From: Struthio camelus
Lineage: Eukaryota; Chordata; Aves; Struthioniformes; Struthionidae
Reading direction: 5' to 3'
DNA length: 64,000 nucleotides
Assembly: GCF_040807025.1 (NCBI RefSeq)
Contig: NC_090982.1
Span: 77,851,931 to 77,915,930, forward strand
Below are positions 11,436-23,980 of the stretch, in pieces; the first letter of the stretch is position 1; the number at the start of each line of letters is the position of its first letter. Under the pieces are notes generated by a model that saw nothing but the letters and a program-made list of their open reading frames with translations, did no database searches and was not told the DNA's origin. The position numbers were made by a program, and so were the translations under genes.

Positions 11436-14078
11436 CCCTGCTGGGGACTACATGTCCCAGCATGCAGCGCTCTCGGCACAGCTGAGCAGCCAGTTTGGGC
11501 AGTGCTGCTGCTGGGATCTGCAGCCTCCTGGCAGTTTTATCTATGCTGTTTCTGCTGGTAGAGCAGAAACAGGACCTGGGTGGGAAGAGAGTTTTACTTC
11601 TGTCCTTGGGGACAGTGTCTCGATACTACAAAGTTTTTTGTCAGCGCGGGATGTCACGTTGTCACCACAGTGTCTTTTGCAGAGGAGACAGAGCACCTGC
11701 TTTTGCTTTCTCTGCAGCGACTGCTCCTGAGTCCTCCTTGGCAGGTTCCTGCTGACTCTCATGAGCTCTGAACACATCCCTTCCCGTGGGCCCTGGGGTG
11801 GCCAAGACGTGTGGGGCCAGCAGAGCCCTCTGATCATTGTTGCAGCCATAGAGCTAGCTGTTCTCGGGAAGCTGCGCTTGTTGACTGAGGTCACTGCCTG
11901 GGTGCCTGCTCTTCCTGGGTCCGTTCTGCAAGTGGGACAGGGCTGGGGCTGTGTTTCGGCACTACCACTGATGCACCTTGTTTCTGTTCCCCTGTGTGAG
12001 GAAGGTTTCTTACCCCTTGCTGGAAGGAAAGCTGGTGGTGATTACTCTGTGCTGACTTCAGGACTTTGCTGTCGGAGGCATGGCTCACTGATGGATTCAC
12101 CCGCTCTGCCATCTTTTCAGCAAACTGGGCAGAGGAGCTCTCTATACGTTGTCATTCACCTCTATCCTTCCTGCAGAGATGGACTTCAGGGGATAATGGA
12201 TCACTTTAATTTCACTTTTAGGGTTGTTGCTTCATTCCTGGCAGCATTCTCAGCAGGCAGATCCAAGTGCCCAGGCCCTATATACTCCTATATATAGCGA
12301 TATAGCGATGAGCTTTCCTGGGCTGTGTTCCCTCGGCGGTTTCAGGTCTTGTTCCTTCTGGGCACGCAGAGCAGCAGGAAAGGAAGTTCCCTCCCTGAGT
12401 TCAGCTGACCTTTGAGGGCTGGGAAGCACATCTGCACTGCTCTTCTTCCTCCTTTTTGTCTTGTACCAGCTTTTACTCCTGGTGCATCTCTGCCCTCTGC
12501 TTCTCAGTCAGCCTGTGCACGAGCTCCCAGACCTATTCTCCTTTTAGGGCTGTCATACTGCTTCTGACTCTCAGAGGATGGTTCAAGGGAATGGTTATTA
12601 GTCCCACTCTTGAAAGTTGATGTTCCTTGACTCCAGAGTCTTTCCCAGTCCTTTACCTGCGCTTAGTGCTCTGACCCTGGCTGTGCTTGTTCCCTGCAGC
12701 GCTAGAGTTGGTAGATGCTCTCGTTTACTCTCTGGAAATCCACAGCGCCTAGAGGACCAGGATGCTCTCTGGATACAGAATAAGAAGACACACCACTTAG
12801 CAGTATTTGAGTATGGGACAACAGATGCGGAAAGGGAAACGTGAAGCCATGTTGCTTAGAAAAAATGGTGCCCACAGCTCACTTCCAACATAGCTGTAGT
12901 CAAATTTATCAAAGATATCACAGCTGGAGGAATTGATGAGTGAGGTTTGATGCAGGACAGGTGTGAAGGGCAGCGAGAGAGAAATCCCAAAGGGAGTCAT
13001 TTGTACATTAACAGATGGCTTGCGGAGGACATCATTGTGGGTTATTTGGCAGTACGGTTCTTCTGTGGGAGGATTTTGCCTGATTTTTCTCCGCCTTGCA
13101 CCACATGAGAGGGACCCCCTTCCTCCAGTGGGTTGTGTGGGCTCGGTTGCGTTTCTGAGCCTTCTTTCCGTCCTTTCTGTCTGCAGCACCTGGCAGTTCT
13201 GCTTCCTGACGCCCTGTTATTTGACCGACTCTTATTCTTTCTTTTTCAGTTTTGCTTGTGATCACGCACAAGTGAGCCAGGTGACAGTAACCTCCTGAGA
13301 ATTCAGCTTGATCTCTCAAAGTTTGGAGTTTGCTTAAAAGCTTTTTTCTTCAGCTGGGAAGTTTCCTTGCAAATCTTTGTTTTTCCTTTGCTCCTCTCTT
13401 TCATAGTCTCATTTGCTTTGTCTTGTGAATGCTTAGCTGCCAGTGAATATATTTCCCCATGTTTCTGTTAGTGTCCTCAGCTGATTGTGAATCCTGAATG
13501 AACAGCAGCTGAGCTCACATGCTCTGCCTTTCAGAGAGCTTTTTCAGGACTGGCTAGTGGTTTGCAGTCATACTCGCCTGTGTTGTGGCCTCAGCAGCTC
13601 CACCCCCCACCGCCACCCTGCAGCTAAGCAGCGTGATGGTAGAACAATACTTGGATGGGAGGCCTCCAAAGAAGTCCTGTGTGCCGTAAAAAAAAAGTAC
13701 GGTTAGTGATTCATCCAGAAGTGCTTTTTAGTAATGAATCTTTGTCCCAGGCTAAGGCTGATGTTAACACTGGGATTCTTGTTATTGGAAGTTAGCAAAG
13801 ATCCAAAGCCTTTTATGCAAGAGCTGAAGTGATAATCCAGATCTCCTGGCCTCAGTCCATTCGGGGTAATTGCATTCTTCCTGGGGAGTGTTTTCAACCA
13901 GTCCCTATTGGATGGTTCACCATCACTTCCTGTGCTAGGGCAGTATGCGGGTGGCAATACTTCAGTGGTGTCCAAAGCAATTCATGTCACTGGGGTGCTG
14001 AGGCTTAGAGCCTTCTGAGAGTCTTGTCTAAAAGGCAATATGGCAGAGCAGAGAACTGGTGGAGGGTTGGTGTGTGGG

Positions 14079-14123
14079 TTTTTTTTTTTTTCTCTCTCTC
14101 TTTTTTTTTTTCTTTTTTTTTTT
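14079..14123 (+). repeat. T-rich / (CT)n pyrimidine tract
   Basis: A 13-T run, then CTCTCTCTC, then T11-C-T11, form a 45-base pure pyrimidine tract ending at 'agtacac'. It is low complexity. It looks like a long splice-acceptor tract, but no exon that I can support follows it. Confidence 0.85.
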
Positions 14124-17100
14124 AGTACACACACATTGTACGCATACTGGGGTTTGTTCTGCTTGTAAGCTCTCTGGAAACACAGCTGTGGTGACTAGCA
14201 GGCACAGCTGTTACAGCTTCGAGGTGGGCTCTCGTCCTGGGGCGGTGGTACAGAATGCCTTGCTAGCTGTATGGCTGCAGACAGCATTTGCCAGAAACTT
14301 GCTGGGTACCCTCATGACTGTTTGAAGGACCAGTGCTCTGCCAGTGAGCTGGTGTACAGGCTGTGTTTCTGCGTCATGGTGTAAAGGCTGAGGCAACGCC
14401 TGTGCTTTCTGGGGGATAAGCAGTGCAGCCTGCTCAGCAGTCTGCAGTGCTCTGCACGCTGCCGTTGTCCCGGTCGGAGCTGGCTTACGCTGCCAGTGTT
14501 GCTGCAGATCGCCTGTGTGCCACAGAGCGGTACCCAGAGCAAGGGGCCAGTCTGAGGAGCGGGGACTGCCCTTAACCAGCTCTCGCTGATTGTGCCTGCG
14601 GCTGGGGGAATGTTAGACGTGGTTTTGGAGAGGCTGTTATCATCCTGATTTTCAGGGCCTGCTGGACACAAGGGCCTAGCTCCCACACAATGTGGTCTCC
14701 AGTAGGCTATAATTACAGTAGTGGGAACCCGGGGAGGAGTTTTAAACAACGTCTTTGTGACAGTTCTGGCAGGCCTCACGGAGATTTCTATTAAGCAGTT
14801 GTCGTTTCCCCCCTTCACTGTAGCCTGGGAAACGCTACAGCGTTCGATTTGGCTCGGTCTGTTTAGGTTGTTGAGAGCTCCGACTTAGCCGGCAGCAAAG
14901 TTTGGCCCTTTCTGCCATGGCTCTGTGTTTCTGCACTCTGATTTAGTGGGTAGCTTGTGGAGACCGTAGTGAGAGTCTGTACTAGCAGCTAAACCATATG
15001 CCAGTGCACCCACCGAAGTACAGGCAAAGCCTTGTGTGGTGGAGCAAAGCACAGCTGCAGAGGGTGGAGAAGAATAAAGCCAAGGGTATAAAAAGTCCTT
15101 TACTTCCCACTTCAATTCAGTGAATGTGGACAGTGGCAGTGACCATAGCAATCCTCTCCAGCGATCCAGCTCTGGCTCTTTGGGGGAATCATACGTTCAC
15201 CTGGAGTCACACGGGGAGTTGGGGTGGTGAGGTGGAAGAAGCGGGGCGGCTGTAGCCGGAGGGATGGCCTTAGCACTGGTAAAAGATGCTGTGGGATCTT
15301 CAGGTGCTGGGGTGCTCAGGGTCTCTCAGTGCTGTACATGCCACAAGCCCGCCTGCCTGCCTTGGGGTGAGAGCAATTACTGACTGTCTAGCGTTCAGAG
15401 GGTCTTCCTGTGTGGGCAGGTTATTTCACAGCTGCATTTAACCTGTATCTCTGCACTGTGCGCTTGTCTTTCCAGGCAACCCAGCACAGCCGGAACAAGC
15501 CATCCCCAGACCACGGTGTGGGAGCCGACAGCTGAGAGCTGCCTTTCCAACCTGTTTTAGCCCTGCACCAAGGTTAGAACCAGTCTGGTCAATACCCGTT
15601 TCCCTTCCTTTACCGGGGCTGTGTGATGGTCACTGGGAACCCTGTCCTTTCCTCCTCCCTCTCCTCAAGGGTCAGCTCTGTGGGGCCGGTGTCACTGCAG
15701 CCAGGTGTTCACATAGCCCAGGCTTCCTGGATGCTCCTGCCTCCCACCTCGCTGGCAGTGTGGCTAAGGGAGGCTGGATATCTATGACCTGTCCTGTTAA
15801 GACTGTTGAACCCTGCACGCGGTCAAGAAGCTCAAGGGCAGTATATTTTAAGCCCTTGAGAACTTGTTGTCTGTGCTGCTTGCTGAATCTGTCCTTTCAT
15901 GCATTGGCACGTTGAACAGGAACGTTTCCCAGCTGCTGGTCTCTTCTGCTCACTGTCCTTCACCTGAAAAAACAGAGCTAAGACCTTGCCTGGAGTTCAT
16001 GACAGGATGCAGGGCTCTTTGCTGGGCTGTTCGCTCCCTTGTGGCTTGCTCTTTTGCCTGGGAATCTCTGTAAGTCCAGGTCTTACTGCTGCTGAAGTTT
16101 GGTGCAGAGATTAGGACGGTCTGAGCTGTGCTCAGTGCGGGGGATACAGCGATATACCTGCCAAAATGAGAGGCAGGCTTCCTCCTTCAGGGCCCTTGCT
16201 GTTTGTGGGCTCATGCTAGTTCAGAAAGCCTCAGGTAGCCCAAGGACTCTCTTCTGTCTCGTGCAAAGAGCTTGGTGTAGTATTGGGACACGGCATAAAT
16301 TGCTTTTCAGAGCATTTGTCAGAGAAGAGGTGAGATTCATGCTTGCTCACAGACATGGTGGATGAACCCTCCCCTCCACGTGCACACTTCTTGTGTACTC
16401 AGGGAACTCTAATTCCAGTGTTTTTACCATAGCTGCCTCCTTTCCCCAAAACCCCTTGCACATTACTGTCTTTCCCCGTCAGCACTGGTGCTGGCTGTGT
16501 GCTGCCACATTGCTCTGCCTCCTGCTCTCCCCACCAGTCCAGAGACTTTTTTCAATTGGAGTCTGGGCCTCATCCCTTCCTTTCCCTTCTGTTTCCCAGA
16601 GAGTGAAGCCTGATGCTGAAGTGGTACCCACAGCAAGCGAGGCAGGGATGCATTCACCTGGGAAGTTAGGAGGCAGAAAGGAAGAAGTCCCTCACCCATG
16701 TCAGCCCTGCCCTGTGCAGTGCAGACTTCCAATCACACAATGCAGTAGCAGCAAAGCAGCCCCTTTATCTGGCTGAGGAGGGGCAGTCACTAATACCTGC
16801 TCCATGCTGAGATCCCAGGTCTCTCTGAGCAACAGAAAGGAGATGGATTAAGTAGTAAGAGCAGAGGGAAGATTTGGTCTCTGTTCTGCTGGAGTTACTT
16901 ACAGATCCCAGCCCACCAAGTTCACAGTCTCCTCTCAGGGCTCCCCTACATTTTGACAAGTGGCATTTTAACCTAAAGCTCACCATGTTGGATCCACTTT
17001 AATCCCCTTGCTGACCAAACAGCTTGATATCTTCAGGGACAGCAACTCTCCCACACACGTATAATGCAGTTTCCTCCCACTTCCTGGCCATAACATGAAA

Positions 17101-19389
17101 CTTTTTCCCTCTCCTGTAACCCAGGTGATAGCAGTGAGCTGGTACTTGGACTGAGTTAATCTTTCTAGTTCAGTTTAATGCAGCCGGCAGTAATCTGGAA
17201 GCAAGTACACCTTGCAGATCCTTGAATAGACTTCTGGCACCTCTGTCAGGAATGAGGCATGATGCCCTTGCTTGCAAGCTCCGTAGACCTGGCTAAGAGG
17301 GGGTTTATACCCTCAACCAAAAGTAATCAGCGTGACGCTATTCAGTCTGTCGTTAGCACATTGTGGCTACCATTGTCCCTTGGCCTTACTAGCCGAGGTA
17401 GTGCTAGATATTCTTTCCACAGGAAACCCCAAAGAAATGCTGTTCCCCCTTCAGAGATGGGACTCTGGGTTCCTTGTGGGTATTAGCGCTGGAGTTATGT
17501 GAGGAATCCCCTCTTTGCCCTACCATCTCTGTTGCGAGTAGGCTGGGCATTCAAAGATGTTGTTCTTGGGAGCGCTGGGACAGCTGAATCCTCGTTCAGT
17601 TCTCACTGCTCCCAAGAATGGAGCAGAGGATCATCTGCTGGGGCTAATTTTAGGCCCCCGAGCATTGCCTGTGTCCCTCTGAAGTCCTATTTGTGTGCAA
17701 TCTTGCCGGCTCCCTGCTAAGAGCTATGTGAGAGTCCTGTATGTTAGTGTGCAGAGGTTCTGCAGGGCCGTAGTGTCCCGGAGATTAGGAAGAACTTTGA
17801 TTCCTCAGTTACTTAAGGTGTCTAAGCCAAATCCTTTCCCTATCAGATGTATATGTGACCCTTTTTTACAGCCCTAGTGCCAGCACCCTCTTTTCCCTTT
17901 GGACCTTGCTTTTGTGGATGCCCATGCATTGCACAGTGGGAAGCTGACTACAAGCTGCCAGCTTCCCTGCCTTGACTGCCAAAAAATGCAGCATCCCTCC
18001 TGTTGCAGCAGTCAGTTCGTGTTGTCTTGGAAGGGTGCATCCACACCGAATGCAGTCTTCCACAAAGCCTTTGGGTGTGGAAATATCCCAAGACCCACAA
18101 ACGAGAGATGAGAGCACCGCTCTGGCCTTTTCTGTACGGCTGCATGGCAGCGTGGCATCTGCCACTGATGTTCTCCAACCAAGCATAGCACAGGGTGAGG
18201 CCTCCTGGCCTCACCCTTGTTTATCTACCCAAGATTTTTGGCTTCTCTGAGCTTTTTGGTTTCCACCTGCTCATGTTATTTTTGTCAGGTATCCCGGTTG
18301 AGCTGAGGTTAACGCTGAGCTTTGTTAAGTTTCATGTTGAGGCAAGACATAGCTCTGCAGTTTTGGCCCGACTTTATTTTTAGCCCCTTTAAGACATGGT
18401 TAATGGTATCGGAAGGAAGTTGTATGGTCTCCTGAGCCCCATGAGTCACCTTGGATCAGGACAGAGGCTTTGCTAGCTTTTGCTGTAACGCTCAAATGAT
18501 GTAACCGTTTGTGGTGGGCCTTCCTGGATGTGTGGAAGGGCAAGGGAAGGAGCAGCAGTGGGGAGGGAAGCTGAGCTTTTCAGAGTGTTTTGTTTTTTGG
18601 TTATCCATTCTGTTAAGTCATTAAATTAATTCATCAAAATATGTTGGCAGGTATCACACCTGGATGTGGTTCAGCAGGATCTTTTGTCTTTCCCTTGCAT
18701 CTCATCTGTGTAGGAAAGGAAAGAAAGAGGGGAATTCTGCTTACATGCTAGGTTGGATAATTTTTTAACAGCACATAGCAACAGTCGACAACAGTTTTTA
18801 GGACAGGAAGTGAAGCAGGATCTTGTCTCCAATTCAAGCCACAGCAAGGTTAAGTGCAGCAGAACAAACCTGCCTAAAATGGAAATGGGCTGGGACTGGA
18901 GACCAGAGACTTATTGTCTTAAGGGATGTCTGCTAGGCTGCAAGAAGAAAAATCCTGGACCTCTGTTTCCATCAAACCTGCTACTGGCACAAGGTAGAAA
19001 GAGGTGCGTGGAGCTTTCTCACATCCAGAAAGCCCTCCTGTGCCACTGGTGACAGCGCAAGAGGGCTGGCTGGGCTGGGCAGGGGGCTGCATATCGCTAC
19101 ACGGAGTAGGCAGTACAGGAACGCTTGGCTTGACAGATGGTAACGCTGACTGGCAGAGCATCCTCCCTGCCGCAACGCAGCGGGAGGATAACGGCTAGGG
19201 GGGCTCCCATCTTGGGAGTGGACGAGGTCGGGTGTGGGCACCTGGGCCCGGAGCAGGCACCTTGCAGTTGAAGGGGGTAGGGATGATGGCTCCTGGGGGT
19301 GGCTTCCACCTCTGCCCCCTTTTATTCCTCAGGGTGATGAGCTTTTGGGGAGCCCGATGAGGCTTTCGGGTACCCGGAGTAGGTGGTGT

Positions 19390-19620
19390 ATGGGGTGCGC
19401 TGCGTTGGGGACGGCGAGGCTGGGGGGAGCCGAGACAAAGGAGGGAGGCAGCGGGACACGCTTGGGGGGATTGCTATGGCAACCCGCCGCTGGCAGCAGC
19501 ACCGCGCTTTCCCCAGCCTGCGCTGCTGCGGACGAGCAGCCAGGACCAACACGCAGCCCGGTGCGGCCACGGCCCTCGACGTATCTCAGGTGGCCAGGAT
19601 CCTGGCACGCCGTTAGGAGC
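19390..19620. promoter_or_regulatory. GC-rich patch with an RFX X-box-like palindrome
   Basis: This patch is richer in CpG than its surroundings ('ggggacggcgagg', 'aacccgccgc', 'gctgctgcggacgagc', 'ctcgacg'). At 19470-19483 it carries ATTGCTATGGCAAC, which matches the RFX X-box palindrome (GTTGCCATGGCAAC) at 12 of 14 positions. X-boxes mark promoters and enhancers of ciliary and other RFX targets. No exon is recognised beside it, so it may be an enhancer or the promoter of an unannotated transcript. Confidence 0.4.
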
Positions 19621-21299
19621 TCCTTCCTGGCAAGCCTGTCTCCTCTGCATCTTTGGGCTCCTTGCGTGCTAACCTGACATCCGGAGCTCCCCCAGAGCCG
19701 TTCTCCCCAGGCCCCTGGGCAGCAGCCGCTTTTGTCCAGTTCTTCCTCTTTTGCCCCTCGCTGGGGGATGGGCCGGCACCTCCTGTTTGTAGACCTGTTC
19801 TGTTTGAAGCCTGGAGTTGCAGATCAGGCCCAGCCTGAAAGAAGCCGCTCTCCTAAGCCCTCTCCCTGAATCACAGGGAGTAGCTCGTCATCCTGCTGCC
19901 CTTGCTCATCCTCAGGTAACTGGTGTCAGTGGATCCAGCCATCCCTGCGTCTGCCAAGGATGCCTGGCCCTGTACGGTGCCCTCCATCCCGCGCAGCCTG
20001 CTTGCCTTGCTCCAGGGTTTCTATAGGCTGATGGAAAACAGACGCTCTAATTAGCTACGTGATATGACCCTGAGGCCTGCCCCCAGAGCAGGTGAAGGAA
20101 AAGTTGAATATTTCTGAAGCTGCCTTTGGGCAGACCCTTCGCCAGACCCTGGTAGGGGGCCTCGTTCTCCTTACTGGATGCAGCAGGGAGCATTGTCCCA
20201 CTGGCTGCACAGAGGAAATGGGTCAGGAAGCCAAGCTCCAGCCTGGCCATAATGTGAGTGTGATTAGGACCTGACCTATCTTCTGTAAAGTGCCTAAAGC
20301 CTTGGGTGTGAGCCAGGGGCAAGGGACTGGCTGGAAGCAAGCAGAACTTGCTCATCTTAACATGTACTGGTATGTGAGCTGTAAACCTCTCTCGTTACAC
20401 CTCTCAAAGGTCAGCACTCGCAGTGAACCGCAACACCCTGCCCCCAGCTCTGACCCAGCCCTGAAAGATAAAGGAGCCTGCCCCACCTCCGGAGGATGCT
20501 CTGAACTTGTGCGGGTCAGATGTGTGGGGCTGTTATGGGGTAGTGCACTCTGTTACGGTGCCTGTGCTCAGAGTTCAGCCGGGACTAGGACATTCAGGCA
20601 GAAATGGAGGGGAAAGGGTGCGTGTCTATGGGCTGCCTGAATGATGCTGTATTCACAAATGTCATGATCCTTTGCCTAAGCTGTGAGCGCTCCTTCCATC
20701 TGTGAACCAGAATACAAAGCCTCAGAAATGCCTATGACAACTATTTCACTCTTTGCAGTCTACTGTAGTATCCAAATCAGATTTAGGGTGATTTTAAGAT
20801 CTGTGTAGACTGCCCAACTCTGTCCTGTGCTACAGTTCCAGCCATCGTCTGTAAAATGTCTCCTGGACTCCAGACTCTGGTGCTCCCGAGGGAGAACAAA
20901 CAGGCAGGTGGAAACTGGAACATGGAGCCTAAGTGAAAGCTGTTCGTGGCAGATAGCTGTGCCCTTCCTCCCTCAGACTTCCAAGGCAGGTTCCTTTTCT
21001 TTACGAAGGGGAGCTGCTTGCTCGCTCTGAACTGGCAGCTGAAGCTCCCTTCCCGTGAGGGAAGCTGAGATATTGGGGCAATTTCAGATTGACAGCTCAA
21101 GAACTGCTTTTCATGTATTTGACCTTCAGCACTTGGTGCTAGAACTGGCATTGCAAAATATTATGGGCAGTAATGGCAGAGCGTGACCAGAATTCATTGA
21201 GCCAAGCGGTAGTTCCCTCTCACCCTGTTTTTGCAGCCTATTGTTTCTGATCCTTGCTCCGATCTGAGGCCCCGAGGTGTACTGCGAAATATCATGGAG

Positions 21300-21440
21300 T
21301 GGCAGCAGAGCCCAGTGGATAAGGCTCTGAAGTACGTGTGTGCTGGCATGTTGATTGCCAGCTTTTAGGGAAGAGAGTGGAGGTTTTTTTGCATTTATAC
21401 AGCACCTAGCACGCTGAGATCCTTGTCTAAGACTGGAAAT
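21300..21440 (+). mobile_element. Decayed SINE-like element (tRNA-like head and shared tail)
   Basis: The left part contains 'gcccagtggataaggctctg', which resembles an A-box/D-arm head of a tRNA-derived SINE. About 80 bases later comes 'catttatacagcacctagca'. A very similar tail, 'catttatacagtacctagta', occurs at 34601-34620. The shared tail supports a repeat family. I cannot name the family; MIR-like core SINEs of turtles and crocodilians are the closest idea. Confidence 0.35.
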
Positions 21441-23960
21441 GCTGAATGCTGTTATCTGATGAGTTATATCAGTGTCATCTTTTGAGTGCTACTCCCTCTT
21501 TTTGTGTTTTGCCTGCTCATTCTATACATTTTTAAGCAGAGCACAAAGGAACAGAAAAACCCAAAGGCAGTGGGGTCACATTCTCAGCTACCGATTTGGG
21601 GAGGAGTTAGACATGCAGTGCTGGAATAAGCATTTAGGGAGAGGCAGCCAAGAGAGATTTCCTTCTGGATGAGCTGTTCTGTCAAAGTTCGGAAAGTACT
21701 GTGTGGTTACGTGCTGTGTTTCGCTGTTGCCATCTCCTAGGCTGATCTGGAACATGCAAGCCTGCTTATAGTCAGATGGGGACACCGAGTTGAACAGTGT
21801 AACTGAAAAACTGGCCAATGTCCTTCTGGACATCAGCAGCCACCTTAATGCTGCCTCTACTGAAGTCCCCAGCACAGTTTCAACAAAGATGTGTCTTTGA
21901 GCCCAGAAGTAAACTTTGGCTTGATGGGTGTTTCTACTTGCATTCCCTAAATTGTGAGAAGATAGTTGAGCCCAGCGGTGGTATGCAGCTGTCACTGTCT
22001 GGAAGATGCATAAAGAATAGTCTGCAAGAGCCAACTCTTTACTCAGCTGAGACTTGGGGAAAGCATATCTGGGCTGTCTGTACTCGGGTTTTCTTACTGC
22101 CAATCAGCAATGCTGTAGCTATGCAGAGAAAGTGTAGCATAGACAGGTTAGCGCAGTCACTTGTATCCTTTCTGTGCCGGCGTTTCCATCACTGATGAGA
22201 TTGGAGTAGCTGGACCAGTAGTGGACAAGAGAGTAATTCACTTCTTGTGGCCCTCTGTGCTGTGGCTGCCAGCAAAAGAAAGCGGCTGTGGCATCAAGTA
22301 GTAGGTCTGAGCTTTTTGTTTCCATTCATATTCTGGGAGCACGCAACAGCCAAAATACTAACAGTTTTTGAGGAATTAGCATGTTTTCAGCTTTTTGTCT
22401 TGGGCTGGCCTGCCTACCTCTCCCCAAGGCTTACCATCTGGGATCTAAAGGGATTTGCTGTGATCTGTCCTGGCCGTGTAATAAGTCTTCATAGAGAGAA
22501 CATACGAATTTGTGGCATCAGGCTGCCATCCTGAAAGTGCTTCTCTTGCTGCTGTGCCTGTTTCCTGTAGCTGAAGGGCTGTTTCATGGCTTGTGTTTGT
22601 TGAGGAAACAGACTTCAGATTTGAAATAGCTCTCCTCTTTCTGCTCTGCAGCTCTCTTCCTGGCAGTTCAATAGGAATGATTTATTATAGATTACAGCTC
22701 TCTTTAATTGTGTTTCTCTACAATGTCATACTGCTAGAGTAACTGAAGAAAACCCAGTGATGCTTCCGGAAGGAAGGCTGATATCAGAGGCCTGTCTTGC
22801 AGCAGAGGCTTGAAGCACAGAGTAACAGTTTACCAGGAAGCGCTTGTATTCATTTGCTGGTTGCTTTTGGATAGGAAAAGGCATTTTGCCCTTGAAAACT
22901 TCCCTACAACACAGCTCTAAACATTGGCATTGCTGATGGAGCTGCCTTCCGTAGCCTGAGAAAGCTGCAACCAAAATGATGATCTGGAAAGAAAAGTCAA
23001 GTTCTGTCTTAAAATGAACCCCTAAGATGAGTGGGGTTTTTGTGTGTGTGTGTGGTGTTTTTTTTTTTTTGGTTGGTTGCTTGGCTTTTAGCACCTAAAA
23101 GAAAATGTATGACTTCTTGTACAAATCTTTGCAAGGAAAGAGCATGGAATTACCTTTGGAGTGAGCCTGTCTGGAACTTGATATGTCTCAGATGTGTGTT
23201 AAGAGAGAAATGAAAAGATTGTGCTATAAAGTGATAGCGAATAATGAATTTAATCTAATAGATTATGTCCAGGGAAATAGAAGTGGGCTAACGATATTGC
23301 CAATAAATGTGGTGCTTCACATGGTAATAACAGGAAATACCAGCTGAATCACTTTCCCAGGGGGAACCAAAAGGATCTGTTCTTCAAGGAGTCCCCAAGA
23401 AGATGGAACCAGGCAACTGAGTGACCTGAAGCTGGAGAGAGATGCCAAGAAACTCATAGATGAGCAGTGCACAATAGCTGTGCGTCGTTCCGCAGCATAA
23501 GCTTTGCTTTCCCCTTCAGTCGCCCTGCTGAACCAGACAACAGCCTTGGACTCTTAACCTTGTGATCATGACAAATGCAGTAGAGAAAAAGTAACTTTAA
23601 TAACTTTAGTGAAATGTCTGAACTGGAGCCAACGTGAACAAGCCTTCCTCCTCAGCCTCTCGCTCTAGAAGGTAGGTGGGTGGTGATTTGCTGCTGCACC
23701 AAACCTAGACGCTGTAAAGGATGTTGGCCTACCTGGTGTGGGTGCTAGAGCTAGTTGTGCTCAGCTAGAGCTGAGGAGCAGGGACTGCCCTTAAGACCTG
23801 ATTCCGGGAAGTCTTAACAGTTCTTACCTGGTAGGCCAGGCCCCAAACTGCTTTTGGAGGTTTGTGGTGAAAATGCAGAGCCAGTCTGAGGTCAGTACAT
23901 AGAAATTTGTCCTTTGCTCCTGGAGCTGGACCAGAGGATCCAAGTCTTTACTCAAACATG

Positions 23961-23980
23961 AAAAAAAAAAAAAAAAAAAA
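23961..23980 (+). repeat. Poly(A) tract of 20 bases
   Basis: Twenty consecutive A are followed by 'ccaaaccaaaac'. It could be the tail of an old retroposed sequence, but I see no recognisable body to its left and no target-site duplication. It is therefore listed only as a simple repeat. Confidence 0.85.

Noticed and set aside
21300-21360. Possible tRNA gene ('gcccagtggataaggctctg')
   Set aside because: No complete cloverleaf, B box or acceptor stem can be drawn. It fits a decayed tRNA-derived SINE better.
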